Shown piece after piece: positions 25,601 to 37,804 of a stretch of 64,000 nucleotides of DNA. Origin of the DNA: Holacanthus passer (lineage: Eukaryota > Chordata > Actinopteri > Pomacanthidae). Location of the stretch: NCBI GenBank assembly GCA_025331565.1, contig JAFREQ010000038.1, positions 868,001-932,000 on the forward strand, in the 5' to 3' direction. The notes under the pieces are model-generated. The model saw only the letters and a program-made list of their open reading frames with translations. It searched no databases and was not told where the DNA came from. The position numbers and the translations under genes were made by a program. The first letter of the stretch is position 1, and each line of letters starts with the position of its first letter.

Positions 25601-26663
25601 GTCAATCATCTGTCCCACAATGCAACAGTGTTCACAACATTTCTGTGGTTACTTTTATTAGTTTGACACATTCTGGCCAACAAGGGCTAATTAATTCGTC
25701 TGAGTTTTATTAATAATTATCTTACAAATCGGTGGTTTAAATTTGACCGGTGGATGGTAAATACAGATGTGCTGCTGCTGTTTGGAGTGGATCACCTTTT
25801 TCTATGTTCAATATAAATGTGACCAGTGGGGTCAAAACGAAAGTTTGACATTCAGCACTGAAAAGTTTGTCCTAGTTTTAAGTGTTTGTCTAAAGGTGGT
25901 TTGAAAGCGTTGATAGCAATTATATGACAGCTGCTGAAAGTATGTGAGGAAGTGGCTTTTTCCTCTTAAGAAGTCAGGAAAAAGAGATGAATCTTCAAAG
26001 CCGATTTTTGATTTTGTGATTTTTTTGTTTTGTTTTGGTGACCTGTGTATGTGTCTTGAATTTTTAAATAGACCTATTTTTATCATTAATTCTAGAAAAG
26101 TCGTCTTGGATTTAATTTACAATTAAAGGGGTTTCCATGAAAGTACTCTTTTGGCTTTTATTTATCAGAATTTGCTTAAATATTTATTAATATTGTTGTT
26201 GAAAGTTTTTGGCAAGTATCCAGCATTTATTCTTGGAAAAGGTGAGAACAGAAATTTTCTCAATGTCTGCATAAGAATGTGAATTAGGGCTGTAACTTAC
26301 TCTTATGATTGTTATTGATTTATGTACCTTTCTATTAATTCCTTGATTTGGGATATTAAAATATCAGAAATTTGTGGAAAAAAATGCCAATCAAAATTTC
26401 TTAGAAGTCCAAGGTGACTTCAAATTGCTTCTTTTGTATAAAAAACAGCCCCAAACTCAAAAGAAATTAATTTTACAGTCGCAACAAAGAAAATCCTCGC
26501 AATTGAGAAGCTGGGATCAGGAAATGTTTTACACATTTGCTTGAAAAATAATGGATTATCAAAGTAGTAGCAAATTAATGTTCCATCCAACTCTTCCTTA
26601 CAGCTCACATATGAACAGTGCTTTAGCATTGATATTCACAGCTTATTTAACCACAAGAATCTG
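25601..26663. other. Spacer between the two H3.3 genes
   Basis: AT-rich non-coding DNA. No gene was seen. The part from about 26286 is an interspersed repeat listed separately. Confidence 0.6.
26286..26600 (+). repeat. Interspersed repeat, GGGCTG-type MITE-like family (copy 1)
   Basis: It begins AGGGCTGTAACTTAC and then carries diverged TGATT/ATTAATT units. A middle block follows, with AAGCTGGGATCAG and TTGCTTGAAAAATAATGGATTATCAAAGTAGT. This layout matches a very common teleost repeat of about 300 bases that starts TAGGGCTGCAAC and ends with its inverted repeat. Related copies in this window lie at about 30718, 34470, 41180, 52230 and 58350. Confidence 0.55.
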
Positions 26664-26669
26664 TTTATT
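26664..26669 (-). terminator. Possible distal polyadenylation signal of H3.3 copy B
   Basis: AATAAA on the minus strand about 745 bases beyond the stop codon. No closer canonical signal was found, so this would give a long 3'UTR covering 26670-27414. It is only a candidate. Confidence 0.3.
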
Positions 26670-27414
26670 ATGTTTGTATGTGAATTTCGGAGTACAAATA
26701 TTTTGCTTTTAAAAATGGCTGAAAACATAAAACAAAAACACAGTAGAAAAAAATAGGTTCTCATATCAACCTGAGAGAGGAACAAAAAGTCAAAACATTA
26801 CCTGGACATGATAACGTGGCTGAAAATCAAAATATGATCAACATAGGTCTGCTACATATATGCCGCTTGTAATCTGCCAAAAATGCAGTGTCTTTATAGC
26901 ACAATGACGTTTCTAATTGACAACCAGAATCAAACTTATGTATTTTGATACATTAAACAGTAGAAATACACCATTATTGTAAAAAAAAGAAAAATCACTA
27001 CTTATACAACAAATTTCTATCCAATAAAAAGAAAAAAAACTAGAAGACCCATTATATCAATGTATATGTCCGTCTGAAGATGAAAATGTCTCAACCTTAA
27101 TGCTATTTCCTATGCTCAATTCAGATCACACACTATTCTTAGCTTGCAGAAACACCTTATTCATAGAGATAACAAGGCATTCCTTTGAGCTAGCTAGTTA
27201 GAAGTGACAAGCGTAACTGTGATTCAAACATACATGAAGATATCTCTAAGGAAACTCTGCTACTAGTAGCACCAAAGATCACACATTTTACGGTTATCAC
27301 AATCATATGATATATATAGAACCTCAAACCAAACTACTAACTAAGTATAGAGGACAGGGATAGAAAGAGTGGTGAAGGGACAAGAGGACAGCATATAACA
27401 AATCAGAAAACATT

Positions 27415-28443
<1,029 letters not shown>

Positions 28444-28745
28444 TCACCTGAGGACACATGATAAAATTGGCTTTTTTGAACTACAAAGGTGACATGCGCA
28501 TTAGAAAAGCTTCAGGATACAGGATATGAAAATAAAAATTAATTTTTCCAATTGTACTTAATTTAGAACTTTTTATCAACATGACAGACTCTTCAATCAC
28601 AGTGAGTTATGAAAAAATCAGCATCTGGAGCTTTGGTTTGTTTTTGTTTTTTTTCCAAATTATAGCCAAGGCAGCTTATGCAATGACTGTAGTAAAAAAT
28701 GACAGCGAAGGCATCGAATCATAAAAGAGCTCTTTATCATGTCAA

Positions 28746-28855
28746 CCAATCATATTCTGTCTACGAGCCTGTGGGGCGGGATGTTGTGAACTCTTCGACC
28801 AATCGCAACACGATGATTGCCCGACAAACCACGCCCCCTGCGCATTGAACGTGGG
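28746..28855 (-). promoter_or_regulatory. CCAAT/GC-box cluster upstream of H3.3 copy B
   Basis: CCAAT occurs at 28746-28750 and 28799-28803, with GGGGCGGG at 28773-28780 and a CCACGCCCCC element near 28829. The cluster is 315-420 bases upstream of the ATG. Its composition matches the cluster upstream of copy A although the sequences do not align, which supports a real proximal promoter within the first intron. Confidence 0.45.
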
Positions 28856-29380
28856 TTCGTTCGTTTCTTCACACTGTACTCCCCGGTTGCTCACACACCT
28901 TGATTTTTTATTCAGAATGAGCTATTTTGAAGGAAACCAGGCGACTCCGCCCACGCCGGCTGCCCGGTGTCCGCAAACTAACACACCTAAAGATGATGGC
29001 TGGCTGCTGGCTAGAAGAATGTAAACGGGAAGGAAAAATCGTTGTAGCAAACGATGAGGGCGATGATAAAAACGACGGAAGAATATAAAAACCGCGGCAC
29101 GAAAGTGGGATATACTTTTTGAAAATGATACTAGACATGTCAGGGGATCATTTGATGAACAATATTTTGTCAGATGACCCCTCACTTTAGGCGCATTTCC
29201 GAGTCAAATTCGACCGGATCACAAATGCCTTTTAGGTCCCCGACTCCCCGAGCAGGCAGATAATAGCTCGACTGCTCTGCGTTTTCTTTTTCAACGAAAA
29301 TAAGCGAAAAAACACGTTCATCCGAGAACTAACATAACATTAAATGATAGATTTGAGTTTTATTGAAATGGTGATACTTA

Positions 29381-29500
29381 CCTTTGAAAACTTACTGAGA
29401 GATTGCAGCTTAAAACTGGCAATTTATTCTTGAGTCTCTAAAGCGTTGTTCTCGCAATAAAATGAAGGGAGGAAAAAAAAGGAAAAAGAACATAGGAAAG
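29381..29500 (-). other. Probable untranslated first exon of H3.3 copy B
   Basis: The minus strand has two donor candidates: TTCAAAG followed by GTAAGTATC (near 29380) and TCTCA followed by GTAAGT (near 29396). Either could splice to the acceptor at 28447/28448. The second is in the position equivalent to the copy A donor. The transcription start is unknown. Confidence 0.35.
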
Positions 29501-29517
29501 CAACAGGAGACACGTTT

Positions 29518-30083
29518 CCCATGATGCATTTGGGACAAACATATTACATACATGCTGCAACATGATAAACAATTGCATGATCAAAATCACGTGCAATGTC
29601 GTGCAACAAGTTTTTATCAATCCTGATCATTGACAGTTTTGTTCGTTTTGGTTATTATTAGTTTCTTATTAAATGCATTTTACGTGAAAAGAATAAAGGC
29701 AACTAAAGCACTATCAATATTCGAGGGAGAATATGAAGTGGGTGACATTCAGTTTTTAAGTCTTTTGAAATACTATTAACATTATTAATTTTATTTATTA
29801 TGTAATAATGAAAAAGTATAATTTTATACCATCATAATTATATTTGTCCTTGTTTTCAATATCACGCAAAACCATATTAATATACACTCTGTAGAAAATA
29901 AAAAAAATATTATTATAACCTTAGAAAATGTGAAACGTGAAAGAAACAAGTTTAAACTTTTATTTACATGCAGCCAGATATTATAGCATTTACGCCTTCA
30001 GCCCTGCAGGTGGCACCACCACCATCGCTCATTTGCACAGAAGAAGAAGAAACGCGTTTCTTGTTTCTTCTCATTCCTCCAAC
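29518..30083. promoter_or_regulatory. Divergent intergenic promoter region between H3.3 copy B and nop53
   Basis: About 560 bases separate the probable first exon of H3.3 copy B (minus) and the nop53 start (plus). Near 29518 there is TTCCCATGATGCAT, similar to half of a ZNF143/STAF element. At 30002-30016 is CCCTGCAGGTGGCAC, one mismatch from the CTCF core. Just before the nop53 ATG, 30060-30080 is almost pure pyrimidine, resembling a 5'TOP start, which fits a snoRNA host and ribosome-biogenesis gene. The middle is AT-rich, so two separate promoters are more likely than one shared core. Confidence 0.35.
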
Positions 30084-33000
30084 ATGGCGTCGGCCAGGAG
30101 GTTGAAACGCGTGGTGGCTTCACAACCAGGTTTTCTCAATTTAAAGTCCACTTCGGATCCTGCAGACTCTGCCAGCAGTCGGAGAAAACGCGTGAACAAA
30201 AACAAGAAGAAGAACTGGAACAAATACAGCGACATAAACGATGTAGATGAGTTTTTAGAAGACGTCAGACACCAGGAGAGGACCACAGGGTGAGTTTAGT
30301 TACTGTTAGCCAGATGTGGGGAACAAGAACTGTGTGATACAGGCCGACATAAGGTTTAACTTTTAAACAGTTAAGCAATTTGTGGATGTTTTAGCGTTTT
30401 GTCACGCCTCCCGTCGCACAATCGTCTCTGCAAGGGAACATATGCAACAATCTGTCTGTATCTTTTTATAACCCCGGCATCTTGCTATTATTCTCAAAAC
30501 ATGTCTTTGTCTTTTATAGACACAGTGTCATAAAATACAGTTTGGTAAAATCTATTTAAAATCAGGGAATTCAAGTTGATTCGCTGAACAAATCAAGTCA
30601 ACCAACCCGTGAGACTGATGTTGCTGTATACAGTGCTTGTGATAGTTCACATGAATTCCAAATATGTCTAAAGTCATTTGGTATTTTTTTTAAGGAATTC
30701 AAGAGAACATCAGTACTAGGGCTGAAATGATTATTCGATTAGTTGATCGATAGAATTAATGGACAACAATTTTAACCATCAAACCATTTAATCAAGCAAA
30801 AAATGAAAACAGTTTACAGTTTCCAGATCCCAAATACGAGGATGTGCTACTTTTCAGTTTTATTCCATAAATTAAATATCTTTGGGGTTTGGTCTATTGA
30901 CTAAATTTTAGTCAATAGTCCAAACTGATTGTTTTAGTCACTAAAACAATCAGTTTCAAGATGTCACATTAGTCTCTTGGAACTTATATTTCAACTATTG
31001 TCTGACAATAGTAGATTAAATACATAATTCTAATTACTTGAAGAATGATTAAACATATTAAGCAGTCTTGAAAATAACTGTTGGTGCAAATAAAACAATT
31101 TTAAAAAGCAGTTTCTTCAACTGTAAGTCTAAATGGATCTTTATTATTTATTTTCATTTCAGAGGTCTGCTGTCTGAGAAGTCAGATGACAGTTTGTTCT
31201 TTCTGGACGTTGGACAACCAAAAAAAGCTGAACAGAAGGGTAAATATGTAATTACTCAATTGAGCAGAAATTTCATCCATTTGGAAGAAATTGTTTATCA
31301 ATGAAAACAAAAAGTGAGGTCCTACATTTGCACATGTACATTAAATAGTCAGCAGCAACTAACCAGTTTGATAGTTGTGATAGTTGTTCTCTATCCTTAC
31401 ATAATAACATATGTATGTAAACATGTGCCTGATGCTGAATCAAACTAATCTGCTTTTCTCTGTGAAGCTGCTGAACCTGCCGAGGGGAAGAAGAGGAAAG
31501 GGAAGGCATCACGTCCTTTGAGGATAGACCTGATCCTGAAGCACGACTCCCTTGTTTCACCACCTAAAGAGTCAGTATCCATCAGCACCCTTAGCTGTCA
31601 GGGGAAACCGATGTTAATTTCAGGGTTTGTTTCATTTGTTAAGTAGGCTGCTGTATGTGTAAATTGTGCAGTACAGTAGTTCAGTGGGAACAGTGTTATT
31701 TTTTAAAGTTGGACAAGTTGTTTTAAAGTGACTGTAACTGTTAAGTCTCTGGTGGGTAGTATGCTTGCCAGGATGTATGTGAACATTGTTGGCTCGTTAT
31801 AAAATTCATGATTTTGTCATTTAGCACAATTTATCATGTTATCAAACCCACATACACTTTCCTATGCTATGTGCATGCATCTTAACAATATCCATAACTG
31901 GATATGTCAGTCATTAATTCATGTGCTGAATGTGTTTGAGTAAGAGGGTGGCATAGTAAGTAGACAAAGATGAAGCATCTGTGGACAAGGTAACCAGCTT
32001 ACTGTTTTCATGGTTATGTGGTTACATTGTATCTGACCTCTGACCTGACTGTAGAAAGAGGTTCCCCAAGTCTGTTTGTATGTTTGTAGGATCATGTTAT
32101 TTATATATGTTAAAGCAGATGATTTGTAAAAATATTTTGAAAAATTAGCCTTGCATTTGTTTATTTTAATGTTTGAGGGTGTCCGGTGATGATCTCATCC
32201 TTGCGCTCCCAGTATTTCCTTCATGGGAATGTGAAGACAACACACAGGAGCTCAGGAGACTGTTGTGTTAATGGTCTCCTGGGATCTGAGGATATGCCAA
32301 CAATGCATGATGAAGTAGACAGTGTTAAACCAAACAGGCCTAAACATCTAGTGTCCTAGTTGCTGGTTTTGCTTCAACTCCTCTGCATCATATCTCATGT
32401 TAACTAATCATCTCTTCTGCCTCCTTGCCCCCCCCCCACAGTGTGCTGGCCTATCAGCAACCTAATGCCAAGAAACTCCGTCGCATTGCCCAGAAGGCTG
32501 AGCAGCTGGCAGCCAAAGGCGTAGTGCCACGGAGGCAGAAACAGCTGCTGAACAGACGGCCGGTCAACAGAACAGCTAAGAAGGCAGTGACAGAGGCCAA
32601 CAACAACCCAGACAGAGAATATTATGACATGTGGGGACAAGAGTGTGAGTGCCTTGTCTCTGTCTCTCTCTCTCTGTATCTCTCTCTCTCTCTCTCCAGT
32701 GATGATCCCATCCTTGCGCTCCCAGTATTTCCATCATGGGAATGTGAAGACTAACATGGAGCTCAGATGACTGTTGTGTGAACAGTCATCTGGGATCTGA
32801 GGATACACATGTAGAAGTAAAAATAAAGAGTTTATGTTGAGATCCAAATGTTAAAAAAGGATGTTCGTAATTGATACGAACACATTAAGCCAAAATGCGC
32901 ATTTCTCTTTGCGTTTTCCGTACAGTTGGGATACAGTATGTTTCACAGGCAAATGTGATCAGAGCTGTGGGCACAGTGCAAGTGCATGCATATTTTAAGA

Positions 33001-36000
33001 TTTCTTCAGCTAAACTAAGCCTCTTGTGCCTGCCAACTGCTGATGATCAAGGGAATCCAAAAGAGGAAGCCATCAGGGTTTTATTTGATTTTCTAAGATG
33101 CTGGCCTATTTGGAAATTGCAATACACAAGGCTGTACCCATGCAAACGTTAACACGTAAATGCTCATGTCTTTGAATCCATTTTTTTCTTTTTAATGTAG
33201 CTAAAGTAGCAGCTGACCCCTGGTACTTACAACAGACGGGCAAGAAGCTTGTCAAGGTGAGAATAAATGTTTGCTTTTGGGAGAGATTTAAGCGACAGGC
33301 TCAAAAGTAACCATCCCTCTACAGTATGAATGAGCTGTGAGCAGGGGACTAATCTTTCATAATGTCTGTGTGGTGGTTTGAGTTTGACTGATGTGGCTGC
33401 ATCACTGTTTTTTCAGCGGCCAGAGAGGTTGAATGAGAAGCCGTCTGTGCTTCCGGCTGTGGAAGTGATCGCTCCTGGAGGATCCTACAACCCAGACTTC
33501 TTGTCCCATCAGGTAAGTCCTGACTCAAGAGCCTACAGACTTACATTGTTAGTATTAGTTAAGTATAGTTAACACATGACGGTAAAGCTTGTACAACCTT
33601 CACATTACTTTGTTTTTAGAGGTCTCACACATGTTGTGATTTGTTGTTTATCCAGTCCACAGTTAATTTATACAAATGTATGTTCTGACAAAGAACTTCT
33701 TGTTATTAGGATATACAAAAGAATAACATGTTATTCTTTGCTCACCTTGTTGCAATGACTTAATCTCTCCCTCTCTCTGTAAACCCAGGCCTTGCTGCAG
33801 GAGGCTCACGAGGTTGAGGTCAAGAAACAAAAGGAGGAAGACAAAGTAGAGAGACAGCTGGCTGTCAACAGAGAAGACACAGCAACAGAGGTGCAGATGA
33901 TTATTCCAGCTTGTGTTTCTAATCATGTTTAGTTTGTTCATCATGTCTTGAAAGATTTATCTAATGCGCGTTTGTGTGTTCTGCAGGAGACAGTCCTAAG
34001 AGAGCAGGTGGAAGGCCTGGTGGAAGAGGAAGAGGAGGATGAAGAAGAAGCGGCTGCTAACGAGGAAGAGGAGGATGTTGCAGTGGGAGGCATCACACTG
34101 GCAGCTAAGAAGACAGAGAGACAGAGGAAGAGAGAGAAGGCAGACAAAATTAAGGTACATACACACTTTATACTTTCTATACTTATACTTTTATATTTTC
34201 AAGACCTTTACATCACAAATGTTTCTGTTCAGTGGTTTCTAGTTTATAAGTAGTCGCACACATTCATAGGCAGGTTTGGACCATTTCACTGTTAATGATA
34301 AGCATAAATGATGTGATAACAGCTCTGAATACAGGTTCAAAATATGTTTCTTTTCATAGAAATCATTCCACTCATCTTACCTTTATTTATATCACGAGCA
34401 CAAGATATTCTGTTCACGACATCATAAAGCTGAAAGTTGGAACTTGAAAAGAAGCACTTAAAAAGAGATCTGAAACAATTAGTTAGTTGATTATTCGATG
34501 ATTATTCATTAATTGCTACATTTTTCTTTGAGCAAAGATGCCAAAGTCTTGGATGTGACTTTACTTTTGTTTGTCATGTGTTCCAGTAGATTAAATATCT
34601 TTGTGTGTTTGGGCTGTTTGTTGGACAAAAAAGACATTTTAAGACATGCCTTGGTCTGGGAATTGTGATGGGCATATTTCACAATTTTTTCACATTTTCC
34701 AAAGATTTAAATCAAGAAAACAACCAGCTGATTAATAAATAATGAAAATAATCACCTTTTACATTCCTATTTTACGGCACAGTGAAACTTTTCAGAGACA
34801 GGTTTGGAATTGCAGAGCTTGTGTTTTTGTATGTCATTCTTGAAGAGTCAAAATGTTTGATAACAATGTTTCAACTTATTAAAGTGTCAATTGTATTGGC
34901 TTCCAGCAAGTGCTCTCAAATAGTTGCCAATTTGTCATTGCTCCACTCACCATCTGACGGTCCACCTCACTGTTTCTTTTCCTCTTCCCATCCCAGGAGC
35001 AGCAGCGACTTGCTGACAGACGGCAGACTGACCAGCACCAGCAGCTCTTCCAGCTTCGCTCTATAAAGGCCTCCATCAAACAGCAGGACCAGAAAACCAA
35101 GGCCAAACAGAAAGAACGCAAAGCCAAACAGGAGGCCCAGAAAGCTCAACCCAGACGCCTCGGCAAACTCAAGTATGCACCTAACACTCCTCACTCATGC
35201 ATCCACACGTGAAATAGCTAGTCCAGTGGCTTAGTGTTGCACTTTCATGAAGTTGAGGGACTCACAAGAGAGGGTTTAAAAAATGATCAAAATGAATAAG
35301 GCAGAAGCCGAGATATCCTGACTTTTAGTATGAATCAAGCTCCAAAAACGCTGGACTGTATATTTTCAAAAATGCAACTCCTCCACCTCCAGTTTTTAAC
35401 CCAGGCTTTTTTCAAAAATTTGAAGTTTCCAGCCCAATCCAAGATGAACCTGATGACATTTCTTTGAAAGTGCCTTTCAGTGCCATACAAAATGTTGTAC
35501 ACTTGTAGTAGACCTGTTCTGCTCCTCACAGACTGAATGGTACTCCTCATGATGAGTATCAGTAATAGACTGATCTTTGTGTGTAAAAGTGGTGGAGTGC
35601 CCTTTGAATACTCTAATCCATGTCACATGCATGCTTTTATTCCCAGGACCATCTTTGATCATTAGCTTAGCTGTAGTTTAAGGTTTAGGACAGGTTTAAA
35701 CTTGTGTTTACAGGAATAAAAACCACATGGTCTTAAACCCCATTACAGTATTTGCAGAAGCTCGAGTTTAAACTTCACTTCATTTAGTCTCAACCCAGTT
35801 GCTGTGTCATGTGGAAATCCCTTAATCACCACTAGATGTCGCTGAGACTTAACTTAAACCTACTGCAGACATGGTCTACATGACTGTGATCTTTAGTGTG
35901 TCAGAATATGTTGTGAAAGCGGCAGTAGCAGGTCTAATATTAAGTAAATTCAATGTGTCTAATGTGAAAATGATCAAAGCCAAGCAATTTCTACTATCCT

Positions 36001-37804
36001 TTTAGAGCTGTCAAAATAAAACTTTTTATTTGAGAAATAACCTAAAAACTGTCTATATGCAGCATGTAGTTACCAGACCTCAGGGGCCCTGCAGTAACAT
36101 GTTCAATGATCGCAAATTATAACACAGCCAAACTATGAAAGTAATGTAAAAAGCAAAATGTAAAAAATGAAAATGACAGAGGCCAGACTATTATACAGCC
36201 CAGATCCAGTTTATCATGCGGCTGTGTTTTAAATCCATCCAAGTTCTGGTTTAGTTGGACTCATTCTAGACCACAGCTAAGCTAATCCGATGCTAAGTGA
36301 TGGAGTAAACCCCCATAAGTTCTAAAAGTATTGGCAACAGTGTTATTCTTAATGAGTCCAAGAATGAAGAGATCATTACAACAGTTTTCTCTTGGCGGTA
36401 ATCAACTGTTTGCTTTCCGATGTCTGTTCAACAACACAAGTTGTTTTTCTGGTACTAATTTTTGTCTTTGCATTTTTATATAGCAAAATTTGACTCATTG
36501 GAATAACCACAAATGTTTCTTGTAATTTATTTGCGAAATGTTTAGATGTGCATGTTTATTGCAACTAATCCCTTAAATTTTTAGTTTCTCCTTTTGTCAC
36601 CTTAAGTTATGGAGACAAATGTGTAATATGTCAATGTTTATGATCACCTGGGGTTACTTCAGCAAGATGTGGATGGACCTATTATGTTCACTCTGGAAAT
36701 GGTTGTAAGCATGTTGGTCCTTATTTGCAGGTTTCAGGCTCAGGACATGGAGGTTCAGTTGAGTGACGAGTTGGCCGGCTCCCTGCGACAACTCAAGGTA
36801 CACCACTAACTGCTATATTTGTTTGCCTGTCAAGTCACTTTTATTTATATAGCCCAGAATCACAAATCACAATTTGCCTCAAGTGGCATTAGTCCTTAGA
36901 TCCTTGATTCAGAGAAGGAAAAACTCTCCTAAAACAAACCATTTAATGAGGGAAAATTCCCAAAAACCTCAGCAAGAGCAGCAGAAGAGGGATCCCTCTC
37001 CCAGACAAACAGACATGCAATAGATGTCGTGTACAGAATAGAACAGCAAAAATAATTTGATGACAAAAACACAGATACACAGCATGGGGATTGCAAAACA
37101 TAAGTGAAGAGTGTGAATCCAGGAATCCAGGAGGATGTTGGACAGCTTCTGGTGTCCACATCAACTTTGACCTTTGCCAGTAAGGACACAGGCTCTTTAT
37201 CTGTAATGAGTTTTGGCTCATTTAGTTGGTGTATTATCTTCGGCACTCTGTATTGTCTTATTCTAAGCTTTATCCTATTCTCTAATACTGCAGCGACCCA
37301 CTTTTCCCTACAGGGATCATTACAGTTTCATATGATCTAATTGCCAGTGGAGAATTCCAGCTCTTCTCTCTTATCTCCTGCCATTATGTCTCGGAATAAT
37401 ACTTAAATCAGCCTTTGTGGTGTAAATGGGATTGTATAATTCGGGTGGGAATTGAGCATTGAGTCGGGTGACATTTGTCTCACATGGATTTGTCTGGGTT
37501 TGTCTTCTCCCGCCTCACCTCTTGCAATGCCGCGCCTCTGCAGCCAGAGGGCAGCATCCTCAAGGACCGCTTCAAGAGCCTGCAGAAGAGGAACCTGATC
37601 GAACCAAGAGAAAGAGCCAAGTAAGGACCTCGGCATCTTATGTAACACCTCCTCAAAGGCTCACGGTGATATACAGGATTCATATGGTGTATATTGATTT
37701 GTGTTTTTCCGCCTCTCTGCTACCACCCTCCCCTGTCTCTTAGGTTCAAGAGGAGACACAAAGTGAAGTACGTGGAGAAGAGGGCTTTTAGAGAGATCAC
37801 TTAG
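30084..37804 (+). CDS. nop53: Ribosome biogenesis protein NOP53 (GLTSCR2)
   Basis: Nucleolar factor for 60S subunit assembly that brings the MTR4/exosome to pre-rRNA for ITS2 processing; it also binds 5S RNP components. Twelve coding exons: 30084-30289, 31163-31239, 31468-31570, 32442-32644, 33201-33256, 33417-33512, 33789-33890, 33987-34154, 34997-35172, 36731-36797, 37544-37620, 37744-37804. Phases agree throughout, giving 1392 nt, 463 residues (human NOP53 is 478). Seen in the protein: a basic N-terminus; an LFFLD motif (residues 80-84) matching the MTR4 arch-interacting motif LFx(hydrophobic)D; PKDVLAYQQPNAKKLRR; VEVIAPGGSYNP; an acidic stretch at about 293-311; a Gln/Lys-rich helix; and the conserved C-terminus (LKDRFKSLQKRNLIEPRERAKFKRR, ending VEKRAFREIT). 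The start fits a good context in a pyrimidine-rich leader. The frame is open upstream to an ATG at 29937, probably untranslated. Introns 3 and 4 host snoRNAs. Confidence 0.95.
30718..30970 (+). repeat. GGGCTG-type MITE-like repeat (copy 2), nop53 intron 1
   Basis: Starts TAGGGCTGAAATGATTATTCGATTAG and continues with the AAACAGTTTACAG, CCAAATACGAGGATG and TAAATATCTTTGGGG blocks shared with the other copies in the window. It is diverged, and the right end is unclear. Confidence 0.6.
32180..32296 (+). ncRNA. snord23: Box C/D snoRNA, SNORD23-like, copy 1 (nop53 intron 3)
   Basis: The C box GTGATGA is at 32186-32192 and the D box CTGA at 32286-32289. GUGUCC before the C box can pair with GGAUAU after the D box as a terminal stem. 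Inside are a short TCCCA/TGGGA hairpin and a 12-bp stem at 32253-32281 (CAGGAGAC paired with GTCTCCTG, extended by UGUU with AAUG). Human NOP53/GLTSCR2 hosts SNORD23 (HBII-115) in an intron, which supports the name. The D box lies 152 bases before exon 4, somewhat further than the usual 50-80. The guide target is not assigned. Confidence 0.8.
32661..32696. repeat. (TC)n microsatellite flanking snoRNA copy 2
   Basis: TC repeats run from just after the exon 4 donor to the base before the snoRNA C-box region. Its boundary with the snoRNA suggests the repeat arose at the insertion or duplication point. Confidence 0.85.
32692..32806 (+). ncRNA. snord23: Box C/D snoRNA, SNORD23-like, copy 2 (nop53 intron 4)
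   Basis: A second copy in the next intron, after the 203-nt exon 4. The C box GTGATGA is at 32699-32705 and the D box CTGA at 32797-32800. Most of the 5' half is identical to copy 1, including TTGCGCTCCCAGTATTTCC and ATGGGAATGTGAAGAC. The internal stem (32764-32792) is a perfect 12-bp helix with loop GUGUG, and it differs from copy 1 by paired changes. The 5' flank is a TC microsatellite, so the terminal stem is weaker (CC/GG plus scattered pairs). The copy may still be expressed, because the structure is preserved rather than decayed. Confidence 0.75.
34470..34765 (+). repeat. GGGCTG-type MITE-like repeat (copy 3), nop53 intron 8
   Basis: Contains AGTTGATTATTCGATGATTATTCATTAATTG at the left and ATTAATAAATAATGAAAATAATCACC at the right. 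Between them are ATTAAATATCTTTGTGTGTTTGG and AAAGACATTTTAAGACATG blocks typical of the family. Longer runs are split across these blocks, and the copy is diverged. Confidence 0.6.
35829..35841 (+). promoter_or_regulatory. Weak CTCF-like motif in nop53 intron 9
   Basis: CCACTAGATGTCG matches the CTCF core at 12 of 13 positions, with T where the second G of GGC is expected. This is a weaker candidate than the site at 21236. Confidence 0.2.
36826..37350. repeat. Teleost interspersed repeat in nop53 intron 10
   Basis: It starts AGTCACTTTTATTTATATAG and then CCCAGAATCACAAATCACAA. Blocks such as GAAGGAAAAACTCTCC, AAGAGGGATCCCTCTCCCAG and ATGCAATAGATGTCGTGTACAG follow. I recognise this order as a frequent retroposon-like repeat of spiny-rayed fish. 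It fills most of the 746-base intron. The exact ends and the class are not certain. Confidence 0.6.

Noticed and set aside
33891..33986. snoRNA in the short nop53 intron 7
   Set aside because: The intron is only 96 nt. AGATGATTA near its start resembles a C box, but no D box or terminal stem is present.
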